From assembly GCA_037176885.1 (NCBI GenBank), contig JAWWNJ010000038.1, forward strand, positions 868,001-932,000: DNA of 64,000 nt, given 5' to 3'. Of the stretch, positions 31,050 to 41,427 are shown piece by piece (the first letter of the stretch is position 1; each line of letters begins with the position of its first letter). The translations under genes and the position numbers were made by a program. This DNA comes from Favolaschia claudopus. Its lineage: Eukaryota; Basidiomycota; Agaricomycetes; Agaricales; Mycenaceae. Below the pieces are notes generated by a model that had not been told where the DNA came from, did not search any database, and worked only from the letters and a program-made list of their open reading frames with translations.

Positions 31050-31059
31050 CCTATCTTAT

Positions 31060-32960
31060 CATCAATTGTTTGTTCGACCTCCTCTTGAGTCAGAACTTGA
31101 GCGAATGTGCCGAAGCACGTGACCTGGCGTCGCTTCTCCCTTCCCTGGCTTGCTAAGTGCTTCAATCTCCCTTTGGGTCTTCCCAGCATGCGGCGTACTG
31201 ATGCTGTGGTCCGCAACCGAGAACTCATCGATAACCAATGTTTGAGAGTAGGCAATGGGTGCATTCTGCGCGGAAGGGGGCAGATGGTAGGGCTCTAACC
31301 CGTCCGTCTTTGGACGAAAAAAACGGACGGACGGGACGGACGGAACCCGTCCCGTCCACGATTTTCGTCACTAAAGAGACGGACGGGAACGGACGGGTTT
31401 GACCCGTCGACGGGTATCGATGGCCGGCTGATCTGGAATCGGTGCCTGGAGCGACGGCAATGCTTCCCACAGGTGGGCCGCAGCTTCTGATCAACTGATT
31501 CACGTCGATTCCGAGGGTGGTCGTCCTTTTTGGCATTCTAGTGACTTGTTACGCTGCTTATGCCCCGTTATCAGCGAAATGAATGCTCTACACCACCGTT
31601 TGTTCCGGACCTACGGAGGACATTTTGACAGATGCTGTTAGCTGACATCTCCGAAACATTCCCTGGAGACCGAAACATCGATTCCCAGACAATCCGTCGG
31701 CGATGATGTCCTGGGGACATCCTGCGCTGAAGCTCTCCAGAACATTAGCACCAGTTTGCTGACGACGCTTCCCATAAATAATATTTGAATTGCTTCTTAA
31801 ATTTGATCAAAATACAAATAAAAAAATGGTATTGGCGACAAAAGTATACATTGAGCGGCTACACAAGTAATTCTAGGAGGGAGCGAAGAAGAGGGGGGAG
31901 AGAAAGTAAATGGTGATTTTCCGGGGGATGGAGAGAAAGAGAGGTGGGGAGAGGGAAACGGCTTGATGAGGCTTGGGGAGGACAACATCAAGGACTTGGA
32001 TAGGTTTGCATGAGTTACACTCTTGAAGGATTTTCAGCTTGCGACCTTGAATGCTTGCTACAGTTGTCTTGCAGTCTTGAAGCCTTGCGCAGTGCAGTTT
32101 TTGAGGTCTTGCGCCCGGACTTGCGACTTGCGACTTTTGTCTGAGGTCGGGAGAGATGTTCGTCAGCTTTGCTGCCACAAACTTGAAGGGGCTTGAAGTT
32201 TGAAGGGCTGAGGAGAGAGACGGCGCCGTCTGGTGTATCGTGAAAGACGAGGAGTGGAGGGGGATGAGGGAAGAAGACAAGAGAGCGACGTGGCAACCGA
32301 AGACAATGACAAACATCATGTCAAGCCAATGATGCCACGTCATGATGCAATGTGGGGGACTTCATCGTTTTCTCGAGCTCGACACCGAGTCCAGCAGCAA
32401 AAGGTTGCGCTGCTCGAGGAACTTCATGAACTTCCTTGGTACATTGTGCATTTAAGACTAAGTCACAAGGAGTTTATTGGGGAATATAGCTACTCCAAAT
32501 ACAGTACTTGTTGAATCAGACGAGCTTAAGATTCCAGTATACTTAAGATTCGGGCAACCTTATAGGATGTCCTCCAACGGTCCACAGACTGTCCCGGCCA
32601 CGCTCCTGAGGACATTCCGAAATTGAGAGCTGTTGGAGCTCGCAAATTATGGTTCCGAGGACATCAGACCTCGGACATTATTTTGACATTTGAATAAAAT
32701 GGTGGTGTAGCACCGATACTGAGGGTAAGTACGAAATGCCTGAGCGATGACGACCGGTCCAATCCCTCACAGATTTTGCTGGCACGCTCCCTGTCCTGTG
32801 TCTGTCACCGGCGCAGGGCGCCCGGACCTTGCGTGTTGGTAGGGGAGCAGTGCTGGGGGCAGAAACCCAGAGCCTCGGTGCCATTTCACCTGATAATGAC
32901 CTAGGCACTTCCGCGGCTAACTTGGAGTCCTGCAGGTTTTCAGGTCAATCCCTTCTGAGG
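31060..32960. other. 1.9 kb without a supportable gene; short GGACGG repeats
   Basis: Between 31294 and 31412 the motif ACGGACGGG or its complement CCCGTCCGT occurs many times in both orientations, including an inverted pair around 31300-31330. This looks like a small element end with binding-site repeats. From 31930 to 32160 the sequence is rich in CTTG/CTTGA words. AGGACAT words cluster at 31615-31740 and 32560-32680. No open frame here has a recognisable domain. Confidence 0.35.
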
Positions 32961-32974
32961 GTCCATCAGCTCAA

Positions 32975-33780
32975 GTGCCATGTCTTGATCATGAGATCCC
33001 ACTGGCTGATTTGGAAATTTTGAAGAAGATTGGCTCTGGCGGCTACAAAGACGTCTTTCTTGGGACTTTGCATTCAGAGCCTGTAGCAATAGGCCAATTT
33101 CGGGAGCGTGTGACTGCCAGTGAGCTGTCTTTCGAACATTTGACATCCCGAGGCCGACACCAACTCAGGGGGAATGCAAGGATTTTGGCGGCATTAGACC
33201 ACCCGAACATTGTCGCCTTTGTGAGTCTTGCCACTCAACGGGTCTTAGACGGCTGATACTGTATCCAGTTTGGGCTAGCGTTCTGTGAAGTCTCGGCAGT
33301 CACTTTTTTGGTCACGGAATACTGCTCGAACGGCGACCTGCATGAATACAATCAGACGCAGCCCGCCCCATCCCTCAGTCATGCGGTACAACTGAACTGC
33401 CTTGGACGTTGCTATAAATGACAGACTCCGTAGATATTGGTCATCCAGGATATAACAAATGGCGTTCAATATCTACATCAACGCAATCCCTCAGTCATCC
33501 ACCGCGATCTCAAGTCCTCCAACGTTCTCCTCACCCGTGATGGGACCGCCAAAATTGCGGATTTTGGGCTCGCAAAAGAGAAGCGCACCATAGATTCGAT
33601 GGCGACAAGCTTGGTAGGCACAGTGAATTGGCAAGCCCCGGAACTTTGGTGTGCCGAACCCAGATACGATGTGAAGGTGGATGTTTATAGCTGCGCTATG
33701 GTGTACTGGGAAGTGCTTTAGTGGGTGTTCAACGTCAAGACATACCCCTGGGCAGGTATGAACGAGCATTACATCTACAA
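32975..33780 (+). pseudogene. TKL-like protein kinase, broken and truncated
   Basis: Blocks in order: glycine loop IGSGGYKDVFLG; VAIGQFR where most kinases have VAIK; HPNIVAF; an intron; FLVTEYCSNGDLHEY; an intron; VIHRDLKSSNVLL (catalytic Asp and Asn present); KIADFGLAKE; GTVNWQAPELW; KVDVYSCAMVYWEVL. At 33719-33721 a TAG follows, after which the frame continues as a kinase (WVFNVKTYPWAGMNEHYIY). A C-to-T change of a Gln codon would explain the stop. The C-lobe then ends at 33780, where the LTR-like repeat begins. Kinases of this TKL-like type are expanded in mushroom genomes and, as I remember, often lack the usual beta-3 Lys, so the Gly here may be ancestral rather than a lesion. The gene is judged dead. 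Confidence 0.65.
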
Positions 33781-33785
33781 TCCGT

Positions 33786-33950
33786 AGAGTTACGCGTCAC
33801 ACGCTCCTTATGTAGTATCGTGTCACCGTCACATTCCTCAGTCGTTTCCTCCACGACTGAGGTATGTGAATCCTTACTTACAGTCCCTACAGTTTACTGA
33901 TTCTCCTGGTAGTTAATACTTACTTGTATTCTATCAGGTACGAGTTTTAA
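33786..33950. repeat. solo LTR-like repeat truncating the kinase gene
   Basis: GTTACGCGTCACACGCTCC to TATTCTATCAGGTA matches the repeat at about 20355-20518 (reverse orientation). It contains the palindrome CTCAGTCG..CGACTGAG and TACTGATTCTCCTGGTAGTT-like sequence. Length and lack of coding sequence fit a solo LTR or a small MITE; no flanking duplication was confirmed. Confidence 0.5.
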
Positions 33951-34219
33951 CTTGTGAAACGCTTCCCAGTCGTTGATATCGCTATCGTAGGCAGTCTGGG
34001 AATACCTTGTACATGGACATGGTTTCGAGCCAGCTCAATGGCTAGCGTATGAGGAAGTGCAAAGGCTAGTCGTCTTTCACTGCCCTTCACAAGCTGAATG
34101 CTGGTTTTTTGGTTGAATTACAGGATCGACCCCAACATGTTGCGCAGGACAAGCGGACAATCGTTAGGTAAACGAAGGAGACAGGCGAGTTTGGCAGTCT
34201 TATGTAGACGTACGGATTA

Positions 34220-35301
34220 AGTTTGTTCATTGGATTCAACAGGAATCGGATGATTCGGATTTAGACTCGCGTTCAAAGTCAAATAACACGTCAGTCGCTG
34301 GGTCTGATTACGATGGTAACTCAGATGATCCATCCGATGAAGACTATGGTGTGAAGAAAGGTGCCTGCAAGCACACCCTTAACTGCCCTTACATCGGAAG
34401 ATCTAAGTGACCAGCCGATAGCGGCGTTAGACCGCTTGTTGAACTCCAAAACCCTTATAGCGGAACTTGACACTCTGAGATCGGAACGTGACATTGTCGC
34501 TCCGCTCAAGGGGCGCAAAATCGCGCTTCCTGACGTCCTCCGCCAGCTGGTAGAAAGGAACGAACGGAATAATATTGACAGCAGTTTCTTGTCGTTTGCA
34601 CCCTTGTCGGATGAGCGTTCCTTCCTCGTCCAAGTATCACGACTCACAAGCGTGGTCGAATCGGTCCCGGAGCTGCTGCGCGTACACGAACAGCTGGGCA
34701 TTGTTAAACGTATGGTGCAATGGGACATTTGTCGAGCACATCTGCTGCTCTATGAATGGTTTATGGTCACAGGTCCGGGTCTGGCGCAGGATTTGGTGAA
34801 CGTTCACAACCGTTCTCTCTCCGACCTAGAAGACTGTTTCCCAGGTTCGCACCGCTGGTCAAGCGCGTAGTCGCCTATGCTCAGGAGGTTCAGAAAGGAA
34901 AGCAGACAACTCGCAAAAAGCAGAAGACAGCCACCGACGATCAACCTAACACCTCAGCAATTGCTCCGTCTACCTCAGAATTTCAGCAGGTGCCGGCAGA
35001 CCTCTATGGGCGTATAAAACCAAAGAAGCCAGGTGCTTTCAAGCTTCCAGCAATCAAGAAGGTTGCACAGAAACCGCAGGCACTGTACACTGCCGCAGTA
35101 GAGTGCTTGCTGAAGGTACTCTCGAGAGAGCTCGTGCTTGTTCACATGGCCCCACCGGATGATAGCTGGATGACCCCGCAGCGTCGCGCAGCTCGGAAAA
35201 AAGTACAAGACAAGAAACCAAAGACCTCTTGGATCTGTGGTGGACCCCCCCCCAAAACAATAGCTCAGAGTATAGATGTTAATCACAATATGTATAGGTG
35301 A
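34220..35301 (+). pseudogene. unrecognised gene, frame-broken
   Basis: An acidic block (QQESDDSDLDSR, NSDDPSDEDYGVK) from 34230 is followed in another frame by a helical region: PIAALDRLLNSKTLIAELDT, GRKIALPDVLRQLVERNERN and SFLVQVSRLTSVVESVPELL. Then, in a third frame from about 34835, comes a Lys-rich block: PLVKRVVAYAQEVQKGKQTT, PADLYGRIKPKKPGAFKLPA and TAAVECLLKVLSRELV. Composition and lack of interruptions within each block suggest a former gene of at least 330 codons. No family was recognised. It ends just before the duplicated block that carries Tc1-like copy B. Confidence 0.35.
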
Positions 35302-35510
35302 GCACTGTAGAAAGAAGTCACAGCCGGTATGACCGCGCCGCGGTTATCTGATTTTTTCGCGCGGTTATTCTGACCGCCCAAATTTTGACCGTGGCAGGCG
35401 TCATGCCGACTGTGCGCCGCACAGTCATTCTCAACACAGTCAATCTGGCTGTTCCTGTCATATGTTGCTACAAGTCTTGATTCTGTTCCTCTATACACAA
35501 TATCACACCA

Positions 35511-36203
35511 TAAAGTCTATGTATACAGTGGTGGCAAATAGAAATTGCCGTGGCTTTTTGGTGAAAATCTGGCTGTATACTTCACCGAATGACCTCAATT
35601 AAGATGTAGAGATGGGTATGTGATACTTCTGTACCTCTTAGAACACTCAGCAATATATTATGCCCTGAGAATGCATCAATCATAGTATGATTTCCGATTT
35701 TTGGAATATATATATATTCGGAAAAACACAATGAGGGTTCAGCGAAAAGGTGTCATAATAGGATGAAAGTACTTGAAAAACAGTCCTAGTTTCCACTTTG
35801 GTTGAATGGAATTGACCCTCATTTGGGCTCACAGCAGCCGCTCAAAGTTGGCTATTTTCACACAAAATAGCTGAAAATGCAGAGAAAATAGCTAAAAGGA
35901 CCAACTTCAAGCAGCCGTTGCGAGCTCAAATGATGTTCAATTCCAGTCAATCAAAGTGATAACTAGCATTGTTTTTCAAGTACTTTCATCCTATTATGAC
36001 ACTTTTTTGCTGAGGATACATCTCCACAACGGCTCGATAGAATCCTTTCTTTCATTCAGAATCATATTCTCCCAGCCAATCTGCGTCTATTATACATTTT
36101 TTCATCAATTTATCATGAAATTTATGACGGCAGCCAAAATTTTGAGTGTCACGTAACTTGTTCGGCTATTTGCGGCCCAACCGCTCGATGATAGAGAGCG
36201 TTC
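35511..36203. repeat. duplicated flank of copy B
   Basis: Reverse-complement copy of 12728-13427, including the hairpin (35749-36026) and the Tc1-type terminus TACAGTGGTGGCAAATAGAA at 35525-35544. Similarity with the A side begins within ATCACACC near 35511. Confidence 0.6.
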
Positions 36204-36349
36204 CAGCTATTTTGGAAACGATAGACAGTCTCGATTTTCGAGCTGAGTTCGGCAGTTCCCGGCATACCCGTCATATAATTATTTTGAGCTACAGCTCAGC
36301 TCCATCATGACGACGAGCGTTGCCCGCCAATACTCTCCTCACTCTCACC

Positions 36350-37533
36350 ATGATACGACGAGGAAACCGCCGCCACATACCTAAGGAGCAGAAACAGCTC
36401 ATCACCACAATGTCGGCCCATATGTCTGTCCCAGACATTGCTGCAGCTACCAACATCAGCGAGCGAACCATTTACCGCATCATCCGAACGTGGCGGACCA
36501 CTGGGGACCACGTCCAAATTCCTCTGCAGCTCGGACGACCCCGCATTCTCACATCTTTTGATGTCGCGGTCTGTGATCTTCTCAATACTCTTCGTATTTG
36601 ACCCTTTGAGAAGTATCTTGAGGGTCTTGTTGCGAGAACCCCCGACATCTATCTTTTCGAGCTACAGGAATGTTTGTACGAAGCCACGGGACTCGACGTC
36701 GCCAAAACCACCATACGTGACGCCCTTTTGCGAATGGGTTATGTTCGGGTTCATGTAAGTAAAATTGCTGGGAGTTTCGTGCCGCTGACATGAGTATATC
36801 CCTAGATATCTCGAACTGCACTCGAAGCCGAGGAAAACAAACGGCTTGGTTTCCAATGTGAAGTTGGACAACACCCACCTCGAAGACTGGTCTTCCTAGA
36901 CGAAGCAGCTTGCAATCGACACACAACGCGGCGGCAGATGGCATGGGCCCCTATTGGAATGCGAGCGCGGCGGCATGATTTTTTTGTCCGAGGCATCCGG
37001 TATGTGTTTATGCTCTTGCCAGTACTTCGTACCTGCTGATATGTATAGTTATTCTGTGCTTCCGGCAATTTGCCTCGATGGCATACTTCACTTTGATGTG
37101 TTGACTCGATCCTGGACCGCCGTAGAGTTCCGCAACTATCTCGATGTTCTCCTTGACCGCATGAATCCCTTTCCACAGGACAACTCTGTTCTCGTCATGG
37201 ACAACGCAAGTGTTCATCATTTTGATGGGATTCGTGAGATGGTCGAGGGACGGTGCGTAGGATATATCCTCTTGATTGCCAACCAACTGAATTTGATCTA
37301 CAGCGGGCGTCGACTCATTTATTTGTCACCATACTCTCCCGACTTCAATCCATGCGAAGAAGGGTTTTCATGCATGAAATATTGGATCCGCCGCAACCGG
37401 GACGATGTTCTCAGCTCAATGGAAGGGCGTGATGGTTGCGACCCCCATCGCAACTCTGTGGGAAGCTGCTCATGAGACGATGACCCCAGAGAACATCGAA
37501 GGGTGGTTCAGGGATTGCGGATATGTTGTATAG
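36350..37533 (+). pseudogene. Tc1/mariner transposase, copy B, frameshifted near the C-terminus
   Basis: The ATG at 36350 starts the helix-turn-helix region (ISERTIYRIIRTW). Introns 36569-36610, 36755-36805, 37000-37048 and 37253-37303 are removed to give the D-D-E core (LVFLDEAACNRH, VLVMDNASVHH, PYSPDFNPCEEGFS). At 37442-37446 there are five C where copy A has four. The frame shifts and ends after GCDPHRNSVGSCS, replacing the last 30 or so residues. The catalytic residues lie before the shift, so partial activity cannot be excluded, but the C-terminal helix is lost. Confidence 0.7.
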
Positions 37534-37685
37534 GTTGTTGTACCGGTAGTTGTGTCAATACACGAGTAGGACGGCAAGAAATTATATGAACAAGTAGTAC
37601 GACTATACAAATATACAGAAAACTAGTAGAGATACAGTATCTACAGGTTATAGAGGCGGCGATAACATACACAGCGTGAAATAAA

Positions 37686-39165
37686 TTAGTTCTCCTTGTC
37701 GCTTTCGTTCTCGACAACCCTAGCCCGCTTCTTCCCCTTGCGTTTCTTCGCGGTGGCGACCATCTTACTTGCCTTGCGCACGAAGTTACCCACGGCACCG
37801 GCTGCCATCCCAACGTCGGTTTTGTAGAACTTGGTATCGAAGTCGGCAATGCTGTTGGCATAGACAATGCCTTGTTCCCCCAGGCTCTCAGCATATTGGA
37901 AGCATTTGAGAGCGGGGTACTTTTCATCGAGAGCGCGCAGCACGTCGGAGACAAGGAGGACGTCCTCGTCTTCATCAGATTCATCTGATGACTCGTCCTC
38001 ACGTCGACGTTTGACGCTATTGGCATCGCGAAGGACAGTATCGGCGGACTCGGAGTTGCCAAGATGGACGTGGATGGGGGGCATGGTAGTTTGTCCGCGG
38101 TTACGACTACGCTCCTCGCGAGCACGGCCACGCTCTGCAAGCTCGTCAAGCTTGAGGATTTTGGGAGGATGTTCTAGATCCGCGGTGCCATCATGCTGAA
38201 GACGAAAGTCAGCAATGCAAAAGAGAAGCAGAAATTGCATGTCACGCACCATGTAGCGAGCCCACAGATTAATAACATCTATTCCAATCTCGACGTGCTT
38301 GCCTGGGTACTTAGATTTCGGGCCCATCACGTAGCACCACCGATTTTTGCCAGGATGTTCCGCGCACTTGAGATGGTTTTGAATCTGCTGTAGCTCGGTG
38401 GCGGTAACAGCGGTCTCGGGGGGTTTTTCGGCCTGTTTTGTCGTCTTTCCATCAGGCTGCACCTCCTGAAAAGAGTCAAAAGACAGTGTGCTCAACACCG
38501 AAGAACCCATAGATAACGGATGACTTACCAGGTTAACCACTTCCATTATCACCTCTTTCTGACGACGTGTGCTCCTCTGGAGCTTGAGAAGCTGCTGGAA
38601 GGCGTCGCGAACATCGTCCTCGGATGACAGACGGTGATATGGATCCTTGCGACGCTCCTGAGACTCTTTCCATCCCAACGTCGCAGATGTGGGGTCGACA
38701 TTCATCTGAGCTGTGATGCGGGATAGAAAGTCGCCGGCAGGAATGTCAGAGGGGAGGACGAGGGTTGTGGTAACCGTGGCGCGCTTCTTTCCGTTTCCTG
38801 GCTCGCCATAGATAGGGACTTTGACTGTGATGAAGGTACCGCGGTCTGGAAGTTTATTAGTAGCCTGCAGAATGCGCAAATGGCTGTAACACACCTGCAG
38901 TTTGACTGGGAGCTGTAGTGGATGGCAACTGAGATTGGCGAGCTTCGACAATGTGAGGAGGGAACGGAGGAAGCTGGTATTGATGATAAGACGGATCTTC
39001 ATCGCTAGGATCATCGTCGTCGCCCCCAGGCTGCTCGTAGTCGCGGGTGTGGTCAAACATGCCATTGTCGAGAGAGGCCTGTAATTGGGCCACTGCGAGC
39101 TGTCGTCCAGTGAGAGCGGGGGGAGGGCCGACGCCAAGAAGATATGGTGCAATAGTGTTTTGCAT
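37686..39165 (-). CDS. passenger gene of the Tc1-like element, intact copy
   Basis: From the ATG at 39165 the product starts MQNTIAPYLLGVGPPPALTG. An intron equivalent to 9086-9134 of copy A joins SQTA to DRGTFITVKVP, and two further introns (63 and 54 nt) precede EVQPDG and HDGTADLEHPP. Spliced length is about 410 residues. Domains: acidic linker near residue 50; beta-rich segment around 90-150; a Cys/His block around 215-265 (CAEHP, WCYV, KHVEIGI, WARYM) that could bind zinc or nucleic acid; an acidic stretch; a terminal helical domain (VLRALDEKYPALKC, FYKTDVGMAAGAVGNFVRKA); a basic tail. Convergent with the transposase and inside the inverted repeats, it has been carried along in both copies. 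Function is unknown; co-mobilised regulator, DNA-binding partner or captured host gene are all possible. Confidence 0.65.
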
Positions 39166-39430
39166 GGTGTCAAAACCGGTCGAAAAGTAGAATAGTTGGG
39201 CGCCTTGGACTCGTTGAGCGAGGATATATAGCGCAGCATATGCTCCACACGATCGTCAGCCTGCTCGTCATGACTGTAAGTCTCCAGTGACGGTTTAACT
39301 GTACTAGGTGGTCGTTGTTGAGGAGGTATTAGCAGAAAAGGTTATTCTAAATTTGGCACGACATAGTTTCGACCTCTCGGCCCGAACTCAGCTAAAAAAT
39401 CGAGACTGTCTATCGTTTCCAAAATAGCTG

Positions 39431-39704
39431 TCAACGAGATCTACTTATCGATTGGTGCACTTTTCAAAAAAATCGGGTGGGAAAAACCTTCTTGTCAGAT
39501 TTGTGTGTCCACAACTGTATATGATTCCTTAGATACACCAGTAGAGTACTATCGCATAGCCTTCGGGCCAAGTACGATATTGACTTAGGTAGCTTCGCGT
39601 GTATGCTGGGTGCTAGAGTTTCTCAGTGTGTACGGCAGAGAGATGACTGATCCCTAAACGGAGGGCACGGCGAGCGCACGAAACATGATGAGCCTGGAGT
39701 GGAA
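39431..39704. other. spacer, no gene seen
   Basis: Unique flank of copy B followed by AT-rich sequence up to the next TA element. Nothing supportable. Confidence 0.3.
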
Positions 39705-39706
39705 TA

Positions 39707-40756
39707 CAGTCGCCTCTGTCATAACGCATAGATGTCAGTGGACCACCCACCCTATGAGTTTTTACACTGTACAGAGTATGGGTTGTCGCAACCGTGAGAA
39801 AGCTGAATCATCACCCAAAATAGAAATTGATGCCATCAACCTGCGGCCGGCGAAAGCCGAGCAACATTCGAGCCGCACATAAGTTACATCAAAGTTACAT
39901 ATAGCCAAGAAAAAGTGAGTACCGGCAATGTAGGAGGATTTTGATCAAATCATCGTGCGCGTCACATTTGGTCACACCGGCCAAAATCTCAGTCTTGATG
40001 GCAAAATCTGGTATAAATTCTGGCGCGCTCTCTGTAGCACAACTGAGTATCTGGAAATTGCTGTCAAATCATTTCATTTGTAATGTCCAGAATAGATTTT
40101 TTGTTGTCTCCCCTGAATCGCAGATCCTTGGAACTCGGCGCCCATTTCATCCAGTTGCGGGGAGAAATTTGCAATTTTTTTCTGGACATTACATTTAAAA
40201 TGCCTTAAAGTGTTATTTAGACCAGTTTCTTGCCCGAAAATGGGTGCGTGACGGACTGTAATGGTGCTCTCTGATTCGCAGTGATGAAGGTACAGAAAGC
40301 GCGGCCAAACAACCTTGAAATCTCATATTGCTCGTTCTCTTGCATGTTTTTAAAAAGTACATGGATGTATTCCTAAAGCACGGATTTGATGAGATTGCTA
40401 TGTAGAGGAATTTAGAGGGGTCGAGCAAGGCTCAGCAGGCCCGGAGAGAAGGTCGAGTACAATTTGCCACGATGTGACATTAGCCGAGCTTAGTCAGCGC
40501 ACGATTCTTGGACCGCCGTTGCCGGTACTCAGAAAAAGCTAGATTTGGTGTCAAAGCACGCTTTGATTTAATCGTCTAGTCACATCCCTTCCAAACTTGG
40601 GCTAAAAATGGAAAATTGTGCAAAAGTTATGGGTTCTCTCTCCTCGAAAGAGTATGCATTTTTAGCGGGGAACCAACTTGGTGGATGCCAAAATGTATGG
40701 GTTAGTGCAGAGTACATACGGGGTTTGACAATGATGCGTTATGACAGAGGCGACTG
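39707..40756. mobile_element. 1,050-bp TA-flanked non-autonomous element
   Basis: Termini are CAGTCGCCTCTGTCATAACG and its exact reverse complement, continuing to GCAT, about 24 bp. TA flanks both ends (39705-39706, 40757-40758). Additional inverted similarity (CCCTATGAG.. and CCCCGTATGTACTCTG) lies further in. No transposase frame. A smaller foldback repeat is nested at 40085-40191. Confidence 0.75.
40085..40191. repeat. 107-bp foldback MITE nested in the 1-kb TA element
   Basis: TAATGTCCAGAA on the left and TTCTGGACATTA on the right, with a second paired block (TTGTCTCCCC and GGGGAGAAATTTGCAA). CATTT occurs just outside both ends and may be a target duplication. Confidence 0.55.
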
Positions 40757-40758
40757 TA

Positions 40759-41427
40759 CATTCATCTGGGTTTTCGGCGACTAAGCAGTGGACTTAAAAT
40801 TCCTCTGGAAATGTATTTTATGTTGTAATTTTATGAACGAGAAGTCAGGCGAAAATCTGCCTATTAAATTTCATGTGTTTTGCTCCCTCGTGAAGTTCAT
40901 CAGTTCATCCAAATTCAGTGTGAATTTTCAAAGAAATAAAATTTCAACTACATGGGTTTAAATTCACGGAAAACCCCGTGAACCATGGAATTCACGCACC
41001 AATTCCTTGAAATTCACATTCACTTGCTTTCGAAAGAAACGGAGAACTAATAAAATCTTTCGTAGCTGGTGTCAACCTGCGAATGTTCCATGTTGGCGCT
41101 TGCCCAATCAGGGAAGTGCCAACCACAGGCTTCGTCCAATATGCGTGAACAGCGAGAGCTCCAAGAAATTGAAGTACTCACGATTGATGTCAAGAGTGAG
41201 GGCTGGGCTGGGCCCTGTCAGGGACTGAACCGGCTTATACGCATCTAGGTCATGGCTAGGGTTCACAAAGCAACCATAGTATCGCGTGATATATGAGCTG
41301 GGGAAAGAATTACGGACCTGAAAGTAGGGTTTATATACGTTTGAACGACTACTGTAGTATTACGTTCAATTCGTAGGGTCACAGGTCACAGACCCGAAAT
41401 CCTACGAAAATTTTCGCAAGTCACAGC
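40759..41427. other. no gene seen; many short GAATTCAC-like words
   Basis: Between 40880 and 41030 the words GAATTTTCA, AATTCACGG, GGAATTCACG and AAATTCACA recur with a loose period, giving partly palindromic sequence. No coding region. Confidence 0.3.

Larger units (their letters stand above)
36204..39430. mobile_element. Tc1/mariner-like element, copy B, inverted relative to copy A
   Basis: Same CAGCTATTTTGG termini as copy A, facing the opposite way. It lacks the 950-bp insertion of A, so it shows the intact passenger gene. Its transposase has one extra C. Outside the 39430 end the sequence (TCAACGAGATC) differs from that beside copy A, whereas outside the other end the two copies continue to match for 0.7 kb. 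Confidence 0.75.

Noticed and set aside
31600..32700. Transposon with AGGACAT-rich ends
   Set aside because: The two clusters share only short words and no alignable inverted or direct termini.
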